Assembly: GCA_001931905.2 (NCBI GenBank)
Contig: MSJI02000324.1
Coordinates: 19,863-63,079, forward strand
From: Cladosporium sp. IMV 00045
Lineage: Eukaryota; Ascomycota; Dothideomycetes; Cladosporiales; Cladosporiaceae
Direction: 5' to 3'
Length of the DNA: 43,217 nucleotides
Position numbers and translations under genes: made by a program. Below are positions 1-10,425 of the stretch, piece after piece (the first letter of the stretch is position 1; each line of letters starts with the position of its first letter). Below the pieces are notes generated by a model. It did no database searches. It saw nothing but the letters and a program-made list of their open reading frames with translations, and had not been told where the DNA came from.

Positions 1-1277
1 GCTACTTCGTCCTGAACGACATCTTCCGCTACATGATCGAAGAGGAGGACGAGCAGGTCGCCGCTCCCGCCGACGCCCCGGCTGCCGTCGAGTCGGCCAA
101 GGCTGAGGAGGAGGTTCAGCAGGCCCCTCCTGCTGCTGAGAGTGGTTTCCAGGAGCCTCCGCCTACGGTTGATGATTCTGAGCCGAAGACTCTCACTTCC
201 TCGTCGGACAAGGCTGCTGTTGAGCAGGATGCGCAGACCGTGGACAAGGAGCTGGAGGAGAAGGTTCTCAAGGAGCAGCAGGCCAAGGAGCAGCAGGCCA
301 AGGAGCAGCCCAAGGAGGAGGCCGCCGCGTCCGCCGTCAACGGCACCGCTGAGAAGAAGGAGGACAAGGCTCCCGTCGAGCAGCCCGCCGCCCCCGCCCA
401 GCCCGCCCCAGAGCCTGCTCTCGAGCAGGAGAAGCCCCGCGACCCCGAGCCCACACCAGTCTCCGAGCAGCCTCCCAAGGTCACCAAGCCCGCCGCCGCT
501 CCCGCTCCTGCACCCGTCAAACCTGCCGTCCCCAAGACCTGGGCCAGCCTCGCCGCCTCCGCCAACAAGGTTTCCATGCCCGCCGCTCCCAGTGCAGCAG
601 CGCCCGCCGCCGCCGCGCCCGCCCAGTCCAACAAGCCCGCCGCCAAGTCCGCTCCCGCTCCCGCGCCTGCCGTCCAGCGTGAGGCATCCCCGGCCGCCCC
701 CGCCGCTAACTCCGGCGACGAGTGGACCGCCGTCGGCGGCAGCCACAACCGCCAGCAGTCCCGCCAGGTCAACGGCCAGCACGGCGGCCAGCAGCAGCAG
801 AACGAGCCCACGCACCCGCGCGGCTACATCAAGAACGTGCAGGACAACATGAAGGGGCCTGAGATGAAGGAGAAGCTCGCGCAGTTTGGTGAAGTGAACT
901 ATTTTGATATTTACCGCGCTAAGGTATGTTGAGTTCCCTCCATTGCTGGAAATTTGAGAGGGGAGAACTTGTGCTAATGTATCGTGATTTGTTTTTAGAA
1001 CTGCGCCTTTGTCGACTTCAAGACCCCCGAAGGCTACAAGGCCGCCATCGCCGCCAACCCGATCCAGATCGGCGACGAGAAATTCTGGATCGAAGAGCGT
1101 CGCGCCGCCAGAGGCAATGGTCAGCAGCAGGGAGGAAACCAGCAGCAGCAGGGGCAGTTCGGTCGTGGAGGCAACAACGGTAACTACCAGCAAGGCGGAC
1201 GCGGCGGGAGAGGCGGATTCCGTGGTGGAAGGGGTGGTGCAGGCGGTGCCGGGCAGAGGAGGGGTGGTGCGCAGTAG
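1..1277 (+). CDS. NTF2/RRM domain RNA-binding protein (G3BP/Bre5-like), 5' truncated
   Basis: Two exons are visible, 1-923 and 999-1277, with an intron at 924-998 (GTATGT donor, TTTTTAG acceptor, CTAAT branch-like site). The window enters inside the protein: the first residues (YFVLNDIFRYM) match the last strand of an NTF2-like domain, so the start lies upstream. Next comes a long low-complexity linker rich in Ala, Pro, Glu, Lys and Gln, then an RRM straddling the intron (RGYIKNV at the RNP2 position, NCAFVDFK at the RNP1 position), then a C-terminal RGG/Gln-rich tail ending at TAG 1275-1277. This NTF2-linker-RRM-RGG order is that of G3BP/Rasputin and yeast Bre5, which bind RNA, join stress granules and act as cofactors of the Ubp3 deubiquitinase. 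Domain order and termini are seen; the stress-granule and Ubp3 role is inferred from the family. Confidence 0.88.
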
Positions 1278-2715
1278 ATTTGTTGAATGGGTCGAGTCGT
1301 GAGGCGACTGTGTATTCTGATAACCACCGGGGTTGTGGGGAAGATCAAGATCGAAAATGAGAGGACGTCATGGCCGGGGGAATGGTTTTTGTCAAGGGAC
1401 GTTGGGGAAATGTAAAGAATAGCTATGCAGTGGGGTTTGGGGGTCGGGGAGAGGATGTCTTTCACTGTATGTTGTACGCTCTGTACGCTCTGTATGATCG
1501 AGGAGGGGGGGGGGGATGGATGGAAAGTTTTTGTTCTCGAAAAGAATCTGCTTACTCCCCTGTCTTTGCTGTTCTGTTTTTAGCCGGAGCATGTGGTTTG
1601 AGATGGCCCTCAAGGGGGAACAAAAAAACAAACAGCGAATCTTTGTACACTATCACTACTACTGCTGCTGCTGCTATGTCTGTTCTGTTCCTGTTGGAGC
1701 GAGGAAGAAAAAAGTATCAGGGACTCTCGCGTCGCGTTGGCTTCATGGCTTTCCCTTGGTCCTCTACCTGGTAGTTGAGATTTAAAGAGAAAGGGGAACG
1801 GAAGAGCGAAGTGTCCTCTACCAAGAAGCGATCTCTTCATTTCAAGTTCTTCTCATTTCAAGCACTATGTCTGACCCGAAAGAGAATGGGAAAAGCAGAG
1901 ATGCAAGATCGAAATGCACAGCATCGAGTTGGAAGCATTGGAACTCAATCAATTCAAATATACATGTACCTTACTTGTCTTGCGGAAGACTTCACTACGA
2001 ATTCCCAAATAATGGGTTGATTTTGGTTTGAAAGAGTCGGGGGTTTGTTCGAATAGGTAACGTTTCGTTTTGCGTTCATGTCGTTCATCGTTCGCTTGGG
2101 AGGAGGGTTGGCGATGTTGATGAGGTCGAGATTGTGGTTCTGAATGGTCATTGGCATTTGTGTACAAGTAGGCATATTGGAACAGTAAGGTAGCATATCC
2201 TCCTCAACACCTCAAATCAAGCACTGGAAATCTTCAATACCCGACACAGCAGTTTTCATCACCTCTTCGCTCCTCTTCAAACGATAGCTGAACGCTTGCC
2301 CAGAACGCGATAATTTCTCCGTCTTGGTGAGGAGATCAACCTGTGCAAAGCTTCGACGTCGCTCGACTTTAGCCGCTCGTCTTTCTAACTTCACCTCTTG
2401 ACCCCACCTCCACCTTTCTGCCCGCGCCTCGTGATTCGATTGCCGACTGCTGGCCGACCTCACTGCGCAGTCGCTATGACGAGACAAGACGATGCTGCGT
2501 AGCCGGCAGGCTCAAAGGTCCATTCAGTGCGTCTGCATGCATGACATTTGCCGATGAAGAACGCTTGCGTAAGGTTGGTTCGTCTACAGGATAGGATCAA
2601 GTCCAAGAACGAAGAGGAAGCCCATTTCTCCCCTCCTCTTCCTCCTGTCCTCTAATCCTTTCTTTCTCTCTGTACATCACTCCCTCCCTTCACTCATCTC
2701 AACCTGCAAAAAGCA
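1278..2715. other. Intergenic: 3' UTR of the G3BP-like gene and promoter of the DUF2264 gene
   Basis: I see no convincing gene here. It holds a G-rich run around 1502-1516, a short ACT/GCT trinucleotide run near 1652-1677 and, at about 2621-2701, a strongly pyrimidine-rich (C/T) tract directly before the ATG at 2716. Such CT tracts are common in fungal core promoters and leaders. Open frames in this stretch have poor composition and no recognisable domain. Confidence 0.6.
2621..2701 (+). promoter_or_regulatory. Pyrimidine-rich core promoter/leader tract
   Basis: About 80 bases of nearly uninterrupted C and T (runs of CTCC, TCTTCC, CTTTCTTTCTC) end about 15 bases before the ATG of the DUF2264 gene. 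In filamentous fungi such tracts often mark transcription start regions. The tract is seen; its function is inferred. Confidence 0.45.
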
Positions 2716-4874
2716 ATGTCATCCACGGGCAAAATCGCAGAAGCCAACCAACCTTTCCCCTCCCACCCTTTTGCTTCCAACCCCCTCAAAAGCCGACAGG
2801 ATGTCGTCGACGCTTGCGCTTCGCTTCTAGATCCCCTCGAGGCTGGGTTTTCGCCTGAGTGTGCGCTTGTGAGGGTTGGCGGGACGGGAACGAGATGTGA
2901 GTTTGACCTTTCCAGCATGGACGAGAGGACGCTGTCATCCTGACATCTCCACGCATCACTAGTCGACGAAACAGCAGCCCAGATCGAGGGTTTTGCCCGC
3001 CCTCTCTGGGGCCTCGCGTCTCTACTAGCGGGCAACTCGAAGTATGGCAAGACACATTTGTTCGTCAAGGGTTTGGCTGCTGGCACTGATCCTGATGGTC
3101 CGGAGTTTTGGGGGAATATGGAGGACCTCGATCAGAGGATGGTCGAGTCGTGTCCGATTGGTTTCACGCTTGCGGTTGCGGGAAAGGATTTCTGGGATCC
3201 GTTGAGTGAGAGGGAGAAGGGCAATGTTGCTGCTTGGATTGGGTCGATGAATGATAAGGAGATGGTGAGTTTTCTTGGTCATTGTTCAATCTCCATCTTG
3301 CAAGTGCTGATTTCACTTCCAAGCCCAACACCAACTGGCTATGGTTCCGCGTCTTCGCCAACTTGGGCCTCAAAGCCAACGGCGCCGCATACTCTCAAGA
3401 CCGCATCTTCGCCGACATGGACCACCTGGACACCTTCTACCGCGGCGAGGGCTGGTCCAACGACGGCCCTGCCGGCTATACGCAAATGGACTACTACAGC
3501 GGCTCCTTCGCCATTCAATACCTGCAACTCCTCTACGCCAAGCTCGCCGCCGACACCGACCCAAAGCGAGCCGAAGAATACCGCCACCGCGCGCGCGTCT
3601 TCGCCCTCGACTTCGTCCACTATCAGGACCCGGACGGCCACTCCATCCCCTTCGGCCGCAGCATGACCTACCGCTTCGCCACAATCGGTTTCTGGAGCGC
3701 CCTCGCTTTCGCCGACGTCGAGCCCCCTGCCCCTCTCACCTGGGGCATGGCCAAGGGCCTCTTGCTCCGCAATTTGAGATGGTGGTCCCGCCATCCGCAC
3801 ATGTTCCAGCCGAACGGCATGCTCAATATCGGTTACACGTATCCGAACTACTACCTCGCCGAACCTTACAATTCGCCTGGCTCGCCGTACTGGTGCATGC
3901 TGGCTTTTGCCGCGCTGGCACAGCCGGAGGACCATCCATTCTGGAGCAGTGGGGAGGAAGCGCATCCTTTCACAATGTCCGAGAGCCCATTACCTCTGGT
4001 CAAGGCGCTGAAGCATCCGTTGCATATCATGGTGCACAAGGGGGGTCATACTTTCTTGCTGTCGTCGGGTCAGAAGTGCCATTACCCTTTGAAAGGTGAG
4101 TTTACCACCTTCTACTTCCAATAACGCCACGTTCTCGGCAAATATGTCACTGACCTTTCTTCAGCCACACAAGCCAAATACGGCCACTTCGCCTACAGCA
4201 GTGCATTCGGCTACTCCGTCCCCACCGGCGGCTACACTCTCGAACAATTCGCGCCCGAGAGCGCCCTGGCGCTCAGCGACGACGGGGGCGAAATCTGGAA
4301 GATGAGACGGGAGGTCGAGAACGCGCGCATTGAAGACAAAAACGGCCAGCCGGTCCTCTACTCCACCATGCGACCTTGGCCGGACGTTGAGGTGGAGACC
4401 TGGCTCCTCCCCCCGACAGATCAGGCGCCGAATTGGCATTTGCGAGTCCACCACGTGAAGACGGGAAGAGATCTATTGAGCGCTGAGGGAGGATTTGCGA
4501 TTCGAGGCACGAAAGCCGTTAATGGAAGAACTCTCACGGAGTGGAACGAAAATCAGCCAGGCGAAGGCACGCGAGCGGAGGGGAGGGAGACTTTCGTTGT
4601 GTCCAGCGCGGGCGTCAGTGGTGTCAGGGAGCTTCTTGGCGGTGCAAGTGAGAGGAAGGGAGGCATCTGCGCTGTCGATGCGAATAGCAATCTCATCGAG
4701 CCGAGAACGCTACTGCCGACGCTTTATAGGGATTTGAAGGCGGGTGAGACGGTTTGGTGGGTTGGTGCGGTTTTTGCGCTGCCTGCTGGGGAAGGATGGG
4801 AGCGGAGGTGGAGGGGGGAGTGGGAGAAGAAGGTTGAGGTGCCGGAGTGGGTGGGGGAGATGGTTACGGGATGA
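2716..4874 (+). CDS. DUF2264 domain-containing protein
   Basis: Four exons: 2716-2896, 2963-3264, 3324-4095 and 4165-4874, giving 654 residues. The three introns (66, 59 and 69 nt) have GTGAGT donors and CTAG, CCAAG and TTCAG acceptors, and the reading frame is kept across each. The protein shows the DUF2264 pattern: an N-terminal [10 protein letters not shown] segment, then [13 protein letters not shown], a [22 protein letters not shown] stretch, GRSMTYRF and [18 protein letters not shown]. The central half is rich in aromatic residues, as in alpha/alpha-toroid carbohydrate-active proteins, but no activity is established for this family as far as I know. There is no signal peptide or membrane segment, so it is probably cytosolic. 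The start is the first ATG after the CT-rich leader. Family assignment is firm; biochemical role is unknown. Confidence 0.9.
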
Positions 4875-5452
4875 GAGGTGTAAGGGGAATGTTATCTCGG
4901 AAGAGTTGACGGTCTTGTGGCTTTCTATATGATTTCCTCCCTTCCGTGTCCCGTTTATTTGATCTTGAGCCCGAATCGTGATTGACGTGGATCAGCTCGG
5001 TGCTGGTGGCTAGATCGACGGCATTCGCGATTGCTTCTGGCTGTGGATTTTGGAGAATCAGACGAATTGATGTTTGCCTGTATACCTGTTGATGCGCCGA
5101 GCTGTCCTGTTTCGAAAGAGCCCGTTTGGACCTGTGAACAAGCTCGCGAGAAATACGCTGTTGATCGGCGTCCAGAAATGACTTGGTTGCACCCAACTCG
5201 AGTAGACTACCTTTTGGTTTGACGAGCAAACCTGTTTAACAAGAAGTAATTGTTGAGAAACTTAAGTTACTGCGTCGGCAGAAGGATGTGATTGATCAAT
5301 TGTCGTCGAGAGACATGTTCTCGCACGGCGTAAGATGCTGTCCAGGGTGGAGTTCGACTCAAAAGTAGCGATGGCACCTTCGTGGCTTACAGAAATTAGC
5401 TTTATATTTGATCTGCGCTCGCCTCACTCCATCAATTCACTTGATAAGATCT
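4875..5452. other. Intergenic between DUF2264 gene and tRNA-Ile
   Basis: It presumably contains the 3' UTR of the DUF2264 gene and the upstream flank of the tRNA. Short open frames here lack domains and coding-like composition. Nothing else is recognised. Confidence 0.5.
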
Positions 5453-5527
5453 GGTCGATTAGCTCAGTTGGTTTAGAGCGTGGTGCTAATAACGCCAAGG
5501 TCGCGAGTTCGACCCTCGTATTGACCA
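5453..5527 (+). tRNA. tRNA-Ile (anticodon AAU)
   Basis: A 75-nt cloverleaf can be folded by eye. The acceptor stem GGTCGAT pairs with ATTGACC, with discriminator A at 5527. The D arm contains AGCTCAGTTGG (A box) and the T arm contains GTTCGAC (B box). The anticodon stem TGGTG/CGCCA encloses the loop CTAATAA, with anticodon AAT (read AAU) at 5488-5490. There is no intron. A run of T soon after the gene (TCTTTTTTG, about 5531-5539) fits RNA polymerase III termination. Confidence 0.95.
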
Positions 5528-5529
5528 TA

Positions 5530-5540
5530 GTCTTTTTTGT
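5530..5540 (+). terminator. Pol III oligo-T terminator of tRNA-Ile
   Basis: A run of six T occurs a few bases downstream of the tRNA discriminator base, the usual RNA polymerase III stop signal. Confidence 0.6.
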
Positions 5541-6935
5541 CCCGTCTGTCGATGATTTCGTGCAACCAGCATCCTGTATCTGGGAGGCTGTTCGTGTACG
5601 AAAGAAGCTGGAACGAGTATGCAACAAAATGGAAGGCGTTGCAAAGTTTTGTGCTGTTTGATTGACTTGTATCCAATGTCTCCAGGCGGCGGATCAAGAT
5701 TTGTTTGTCGAGGCCAGAACAGTCTTGTAGTTGAGACTCGATCTGATGCCGTTCCTGATCGGTATACTGCAATTCACTGGATGATAATCGCCGGCGTCAA
5801 TCATCCGCGGAACTCATAGTCTGTGCCAATAAAGGTTCGCCGCGTGAGAGACATGATCATATTAAAGCACATGGCCAAGGGGATCACCGCAGCACATTCC
5901 TGTGGCGAAGACAGAATGGACCTGCAAGGCCTCGACAGTCGACAATATCTCGACTCTCGTGTTCGAAGATGTCGGAGCCGCTAGCCGTGAATACCACTAG
6001 CAAGCTACATTGTACTTGTTGCAAGTCCCGAGAAGTTGTTGATGGCATTTTGCTAACTGCTAACTGTCTCCAAACATACACAGCTGGTCGCGGGAGAGGC
6101 CTTCAAGGAAGATCAGTCCAGTCCAGTCCAGTCCAGTCCAGTCCAGTCCAGTGAAGGGATAAGACAGTCTGGGGGAGTATGTAGTGCGAGTTCGAGGTTG
6201 ACAGAAGGTCGACCTGTTTGAATGCGTTCCGAGATATGTTTCGTGCAAGCCGGCAGTCGCGACGCCAGACGCTCCTTCCTACTGACATGCTCATCTCAAC
6301 CTCACTTCTTCTTGATCGAAGAGAAGCAATTTCAGTTTAGTACGCGGATGCACGTATACACTTTTCTGTGCATTTGCTGCGTGCACTTTCACTGCTGAGA
6401 TATCACTTGTCTCCGGAAATGGACCTGGCACTCGTTCGATCAAGCTGACTCCGTCGAATGACATTGAACACTGGACTCAGTGCGACACATTGCCAACTAG
6501 AATCACCATTGACTATCGAATAGTACTCATCACACTACTAGGGAATCATATAAATGTTCCTGAGAAACTGTTCGGGAGCTACCAAAATCCGAATGTGCAA
6601 CAGAGCCAAAAGCTGGTGCAAGACCACCGTCGACTTCTTCGTTTCGTTCGACAACGCCACTACACTGGAACCTCCAAAGACCTTCCCGTCTCTGTGGCCG
6701 ATGTGCAAACGCGCCTCGCATCGTTGTCGTTCATCGGGAGCCGATGCCACTTGTGGACTGGCTGGAAATCACCAACACTTGAAAATTGTGTGTTACCTGC
6801 ACAGCACGAAGGCAGCCTCTCTCGATCCATCTCTTGATCATGCTTCCTTCGCCGGTTATTTTGCAAGGTATATGACCATATATGGACGAGCCTCGTCATC
6901 CAGCCTCCCAAGCTAAGACTAGCAAAGCTAGTTCA
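5541..6935. other. Gene-poor spacer between two tRNA genes
   Basis: I see no supported gene in this 1.4 kb. It contains the CAGTC tandem repeat (6114-6152) and a 120-codon open frame (6554-6916) that has no signal peptide, no domain and unremarkable codon use, so it is not called. Confidence 0.5.
6114..6152. repeat. CAGTC pentanucleotide tandem repeat
   Basis: The five-base unit CAGTC is repeated head to tail about 7.8 times without interruption over 39 bases. It lies in non-coding sequence. The unit is not a multiple of three, and no long open reading frame needs it. Confidence 0.95.
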
Positions 6936-7035
6936 CTCTCCTTAGCTCAGTTGGAAGAGCGCAAGACTGTAACTGCTGTCTTGAACAATCAAATTGTTCA
7001 TCTTGAGGTCCCTGGTTCGAACCCGGGAGGGGAGA
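6936..7035 (+). tRNA. tRNA-Tyr (anticodon GUA) with 27-nt intron
   Basis: The gene spans 100 nt including a 27-nt intron at 6973-6999; the mature tRNA is 73 nt. Acceptor stem CTCTCCT pairs with AGGGGAG, followed by discriminator A at 7035. C1 with A73 is the identity feature of eukaryotic tRNA-Tyr. The D arm has TAGCTCAGTTGG and the T arm GGTTCGAACCC. Anticodon stem CAAGA/TCTTG encloses the loop CTGTAAA, with anticodon GTA at 6969-6971. The intron begins one base 3' of the anticodon, the canonical position for tRNA splicing endonuclease. Confidence 0.95.
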
Positions 7036-8135
7036 CACGATTCTTTTGCTCTTCATGACATCGTCGTCTTCGTCGCCGTTGATATGTGATTTTTTGTTGA
7101 TTTTGGGCGGATTTTGTTGTGCGGGCGCGAAAAGCGCTGCCAGCAAGCCCGGAACCACTCTGAACGCGGCTTTGGACGTTGCTGCACAATCGAAAACGTT
7201 CAGTTTTGCGGGATTGGTGGTCTCTTTGCAAGAGGATAGAGTTTTGTCTCTACAACTTGACTTTTTGCAACTAAGATCGCTTGAAGTTATTTGAGTAGGC
7301 TGAACGGGCGATTTCTGGAGGTAGCAGAAGCGGCGCGCGCCTCATCGAGACTGATCGATCTAATCGTTTGAAAGTTTAAAATCACAGACAGCTACGGTCG
7401 GCATACGATCATCGACCCTGTTGTGCCTGGCAAGGCGAAGCACCTGTCCGTACGGTCTCCAAAATCGATGGTGACCGGTCAATCCAATCAATACGACTCG
7501 CTCTATTCACGAGTCAATCGCCTGGTACTATGACAAGCCAATAATGGTCATCGCCCATTCATGAGTCGTCTGCTTCCAAGTGGTGGAAAAGATCCCCACA
7601 GCACCACCCGCTTTAAGGTTTAGATCAAAGCATCTCCAACGTCTTCGAGACACGGCGGGACAACGCCAAGTCCGACCAAGCCGCGAGGGAAGAGGCTGAG
7701 GTTATCCTTGTTCGACGAAGAGCCGCACGCTCCATCTCTTGACTTTCAACTACTGTATCTCCGCATCTTACGAAATGGGATGTTGAGTCTGTTGTGAGAT
7801 GAGGCAGACCTTCACTCGTTCATACGAATACGAATATGAGTATCGAATCTCGTTCTTGGGGAGCCAAATGGCGACAGAATGATGAAGTGCAGTGCCTCGG
7901 CGCTATCGTTTGCAACCTTTCGCACGGGGGGCGGGCATTACATCGAATCGATGGATAGAGTGCATTCGCGCTTCTTGGCGACCTCGTTTAGGCTGCCATG
8001 ATCCAGGTCAAGAGTACGGCCACTGGAAAGCTAGCTACTAACCCATATTCCTTCGGCGGGCCCATGTAGTTCTTGTAGGCCCTCGTGGCCAGCCGCTGGT
8101 CACTTGTTTGCGCTCAAAATGCTTTCAATACGCAA
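7036..8135. other. Intergenic upstream of the GT90 gene
   Basis: About 1.1 kb without a supported gene. It should hold the GT90 promoter. Two near-identical 11-mers, ATTCACGAGTC (7505-7515) and ATTCATGAGTC (7557-7567), lie 52 bases apart. The first overlaps GAGTCA, the reverse complement of the TGACTC core bound by Gcn4/CPC1-type factors. They are more than 560 bases from the ATG, so relevance is uncertain. Confidence 0.4.
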
Positions 8136-9887
8136 ATGGCACATTACAGGCATATCCGACTTGTCGTTGTATCAATATGCCTATTGTCGGTCTTTTACTT
8201 CCTTTCACGATCTCCGATAGATCCATCAAGGGACCTGTCGAGCTTGGATCTGTCGCCGCAGGGCGCGAGGGAGCACCATTTCCTCGATGATGTGATCAGA
8301 GACGCGCGAGAGGCGCATGCCAGCAAAATCAAGGACGAACCCAGTACACTGCAAGAGAGTGCGGACTTATACCGACGTCGTCGTGGTCGACATCCGCCGC
8401 CTGGCTTTGAGAAATGGTTCGCGCGCGCTCGCAAGAGTCGAGCGGTCATTGTGGAATGCTTCTTCGACCAAATTTATGAGGATCTTGAACCTTTCTGGGG
8501 CGTGAGACCTGGCGATATCCGCGATTCCCTTGAATCTTGGACATGGACGTTCCGCATTCGCAATGGGGAAATAAAACACATTCCCCAGGGACGATTTCGA
8601 TCTCGCGTTTGGGGCGATATGATCCAACAGGTTGCGCGGGACTTGCCAGACATGGACATCGCCATCAATCCGCTTGATGAGCCTCGCGTGTTCGTCCCGT
8701 GGCAGGAGATCAATGACTTGATGACGAATGCCTCACATTACAGAGAGAATATGAAGACATTGCCTCTGGACAGCATGTTAAACAATCACAACAAACTGAC
8801 AGCAAAGGGCAAAGTGCGTGCTACAACAGGAAATTGGACCACGACGGGCAAACTATGGCCACACGTCCTAGATACATGTCCGCCCTGGAAACAGCAGACC
8901 CCAGAAGACCAAGGACTTCTTGAGCGTGGAGCCAACTGGACGGCATCCAAAGACATCTGCTCCCATCACGAATGGGCAGGTATGCACGGTAGCCTGATCA
9001 AACCAGCAACACTAAGCATCACGAAGAGTCTTGTTCCCATGTTCAGCGCAGCGAAACTGCAAGGAAGCAACGACATCCTCCTACCTCCACCAGCCTACTT
9101 TACAGACGACGCTCTGTTCACGGGAAAAACGTGGTGGGGAGATGGAAAGACATCAACACCCTGGCACGAAAAGTTACATGGCCTGGTCTGGCGAGGCAAA
9201 GCAACAGGGGGCTTAGTCCACGCGTCTACGTGGAAGACTTCGCACCGGCAACGACTGGTCTCGATGCTCAACGCCTCAGACACCTCGCTCCGACACAGCG
9301 ACAGCGCGTACGAATACCCAACAACAGACGGCTCGAAAGCCCCAAGTCACCCCAGAGACGAACAAGCCCTCGCCAATTGGCTCAACTCTGTCGCCAACGC
9401 CGGCTTCACAGATCTTCTCTGCACTCCCTCCAACTCCAACAAAGCCTGCTCATCGCTCTCAAACCACTACGCAAAAGTCCCCGCGATCGCCATGAAAAAG
9501 CAGTACCGATGGAAATATCTCCCAGACATCGACGGCAACAGCCTCTCCGGCCGCTTCAGAGCCTTCATGCTCTCCAACAGCAGCCCGATGAAAGCGACAA
9601 TTTTCAAGGAGTGGCACGACAGCCGGCTGACGCCCTGGGTGCATTTCATCCCGCTTGATATTTCGCTCAGGGATCTTTGGTCGACGATGGCGTATTTTCT
9701 GGGCTTTGCGGGGGGCGATGGTCACGATGTGGAGGGCGAGAGGATCGCGACTGAGGGGAGGTTGTGGGCGGAGAGGGTGTTGAGGAAAGAAGATATGTTG
9801 CTGTATGTTCATCGTGTGTTGCTGGAGTATGGGAGGCTTTGTGACGATGAGAGGGATAGGCTGGGGTATACGGATGATTTGCTATAG
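8136..9887 (+). CDS. GT90 (CAP10-like) glycosyltransferase, type II membrane protein
   Basis: A single exon encodes 583 residues from the ATG at 8136. The frame is open further upstream but has no ATG there. A short basic N-terminus is followed by one hydrophobic segment at about residues 8-24 (RLVVVSICLLSVFYFL), the signal anchor of a Golgi type II protein. The luminal part has CAP10/GT90 features: LHGLVWRGKATGG, then RWKYLPDIDGNSLSGRF, then WVHFIPLDISLRDLW near the C-terminus. Relatives include the cryptococcal capsule protein Cap10 and beta-1,2-xylosyltransferase Cxt1, which use UDP-xylose. The likely role is adding sugar to glycoproteins, glycolipids or wall glycans; the donor and acceptor cannot be read from sequence. 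N-glycosylation sequons (NAS, NWT, NSS) are present. Family firm, substrate inferred. Confidence 0.88.
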   Translation: MAHYRHIRLVVVSICLLSVFYFLSRSPIDPSRDLSSLDLSPQGAREHHFLDDVIRDAREAHASKIKDEPSTLQESADLYRRRRGRHPPPGFEKWFARARKSRAVIVECFFDQIYEDLEPFWGVRPGDIRDSLESWTWTFRIRNGEIKHIPQGRFRSRVWGDMIQQVARDLPDMDIAINPLDEPRVFVPWQEINDLMTNASHYRENMKTLPLDSMLNNHNKLTAKGKVRATTGNWTTTGKLWPHVLDTCPPWKQQTPEDQGLLERGANWTASKDICSHHEWAGMHGSLIKPATLSITKSLVPMFSAAKLQGSNDILLPPPAYFTDDALFTGKTWWGDGKTSTPWHEKLHGLVWRGKATGGLVHASTWKTSHRQRLVSMLNASDTSLRHSDSAYEYPTTDGSKAPSHPRDEQALANWLNSVANAGFTDLLCTPSNSNKACSSLSNHYAKVPAIAMKKQYRWKYLPDIDGNSLSGRFRAFMLSNSSPMKATIFKEWHDSRLTPWVHFIPLDISLRDLWSTMAYFLGFAGGDGHDVEGERIATEGRLWAERVLRKEDMLLYVHRVLLEYGRLCDDERDRLGYTDDLL

Positions 9888-10425
9888 AGGTTAACGATAT
9901 AGATGATGTACATGAATTGTAAAGCAGCTTCGTGACTGCAAGCCGCAATAATGACGAGCCTGGCAGACAATCTATTGAGACATGGTGTATTCATTCAACG
10001 CGATGTGCTACGATGGATTGGCGGAAGGGCTATATGTGTTTGTGCAAAATTTGTCCATCCAAATACAGTCCATATGACCACTGGGCTACTTGAATCTCAC
10101 ATATAGCCCCAACCGCGCCTTCCAACCGGTGACCACATTGCCTGTGACAGATCAAAGTGGAAATGTACACTTCACAATAGAAGTCTCCAGAAATGACCCT
10201 AGGGTATTCTGCATGACACAACTGTGAGACTCCTGGCCTGTGTCTTACTCTAGCAGGCTTGTTTCCTCAACCTCGACCTTTGGGACGCTCTCGCTCAATA
10301 GTCGCAGATTTAGCTACTGCGTAGCTGAGTCGTCTTTCAGTGACGAAAGCTGCCTTTGTTTATCCATCTGACGCTCAAGAAAAGTCATTGCGAATAGAGA
10401 AATCATTCGACCCAGGGATTCCCCA
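9888..10425. other. Convergent intergenic region (3' ends of GT90 and proline-rich genes)
   Basis: The flanking genes converge here, so the region should hold two 3' UTRs and polyadenylation signals. No gene or RNA is recognised. Confidence 0.5.

Noticed and set aside
116..852. Long open frames on both strands within the G3BP-like gene (e.g. 116-811 minus, 142-852 plus)
   Set aside because: They are shadows of the GC-rich coding sequence; products are runs of Ala/Gly/Cys or Pro/Ser/Arg with no domain.
1370..1774. 134-codon ATG-led frame downstream of the G3BP-like gene
   Set aside because: It lies in the probable 3' UTR, includes poly-G and trinucleotide runs, and its product has no domain-like pattern.
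6554..6916. 120-codon Cys-containing frame before tRNA-Tyr
   Set aside because: A Cys-rich effector was considered, but there is no signal peptide, the cysteines are irregular and codon use is unremarkable.
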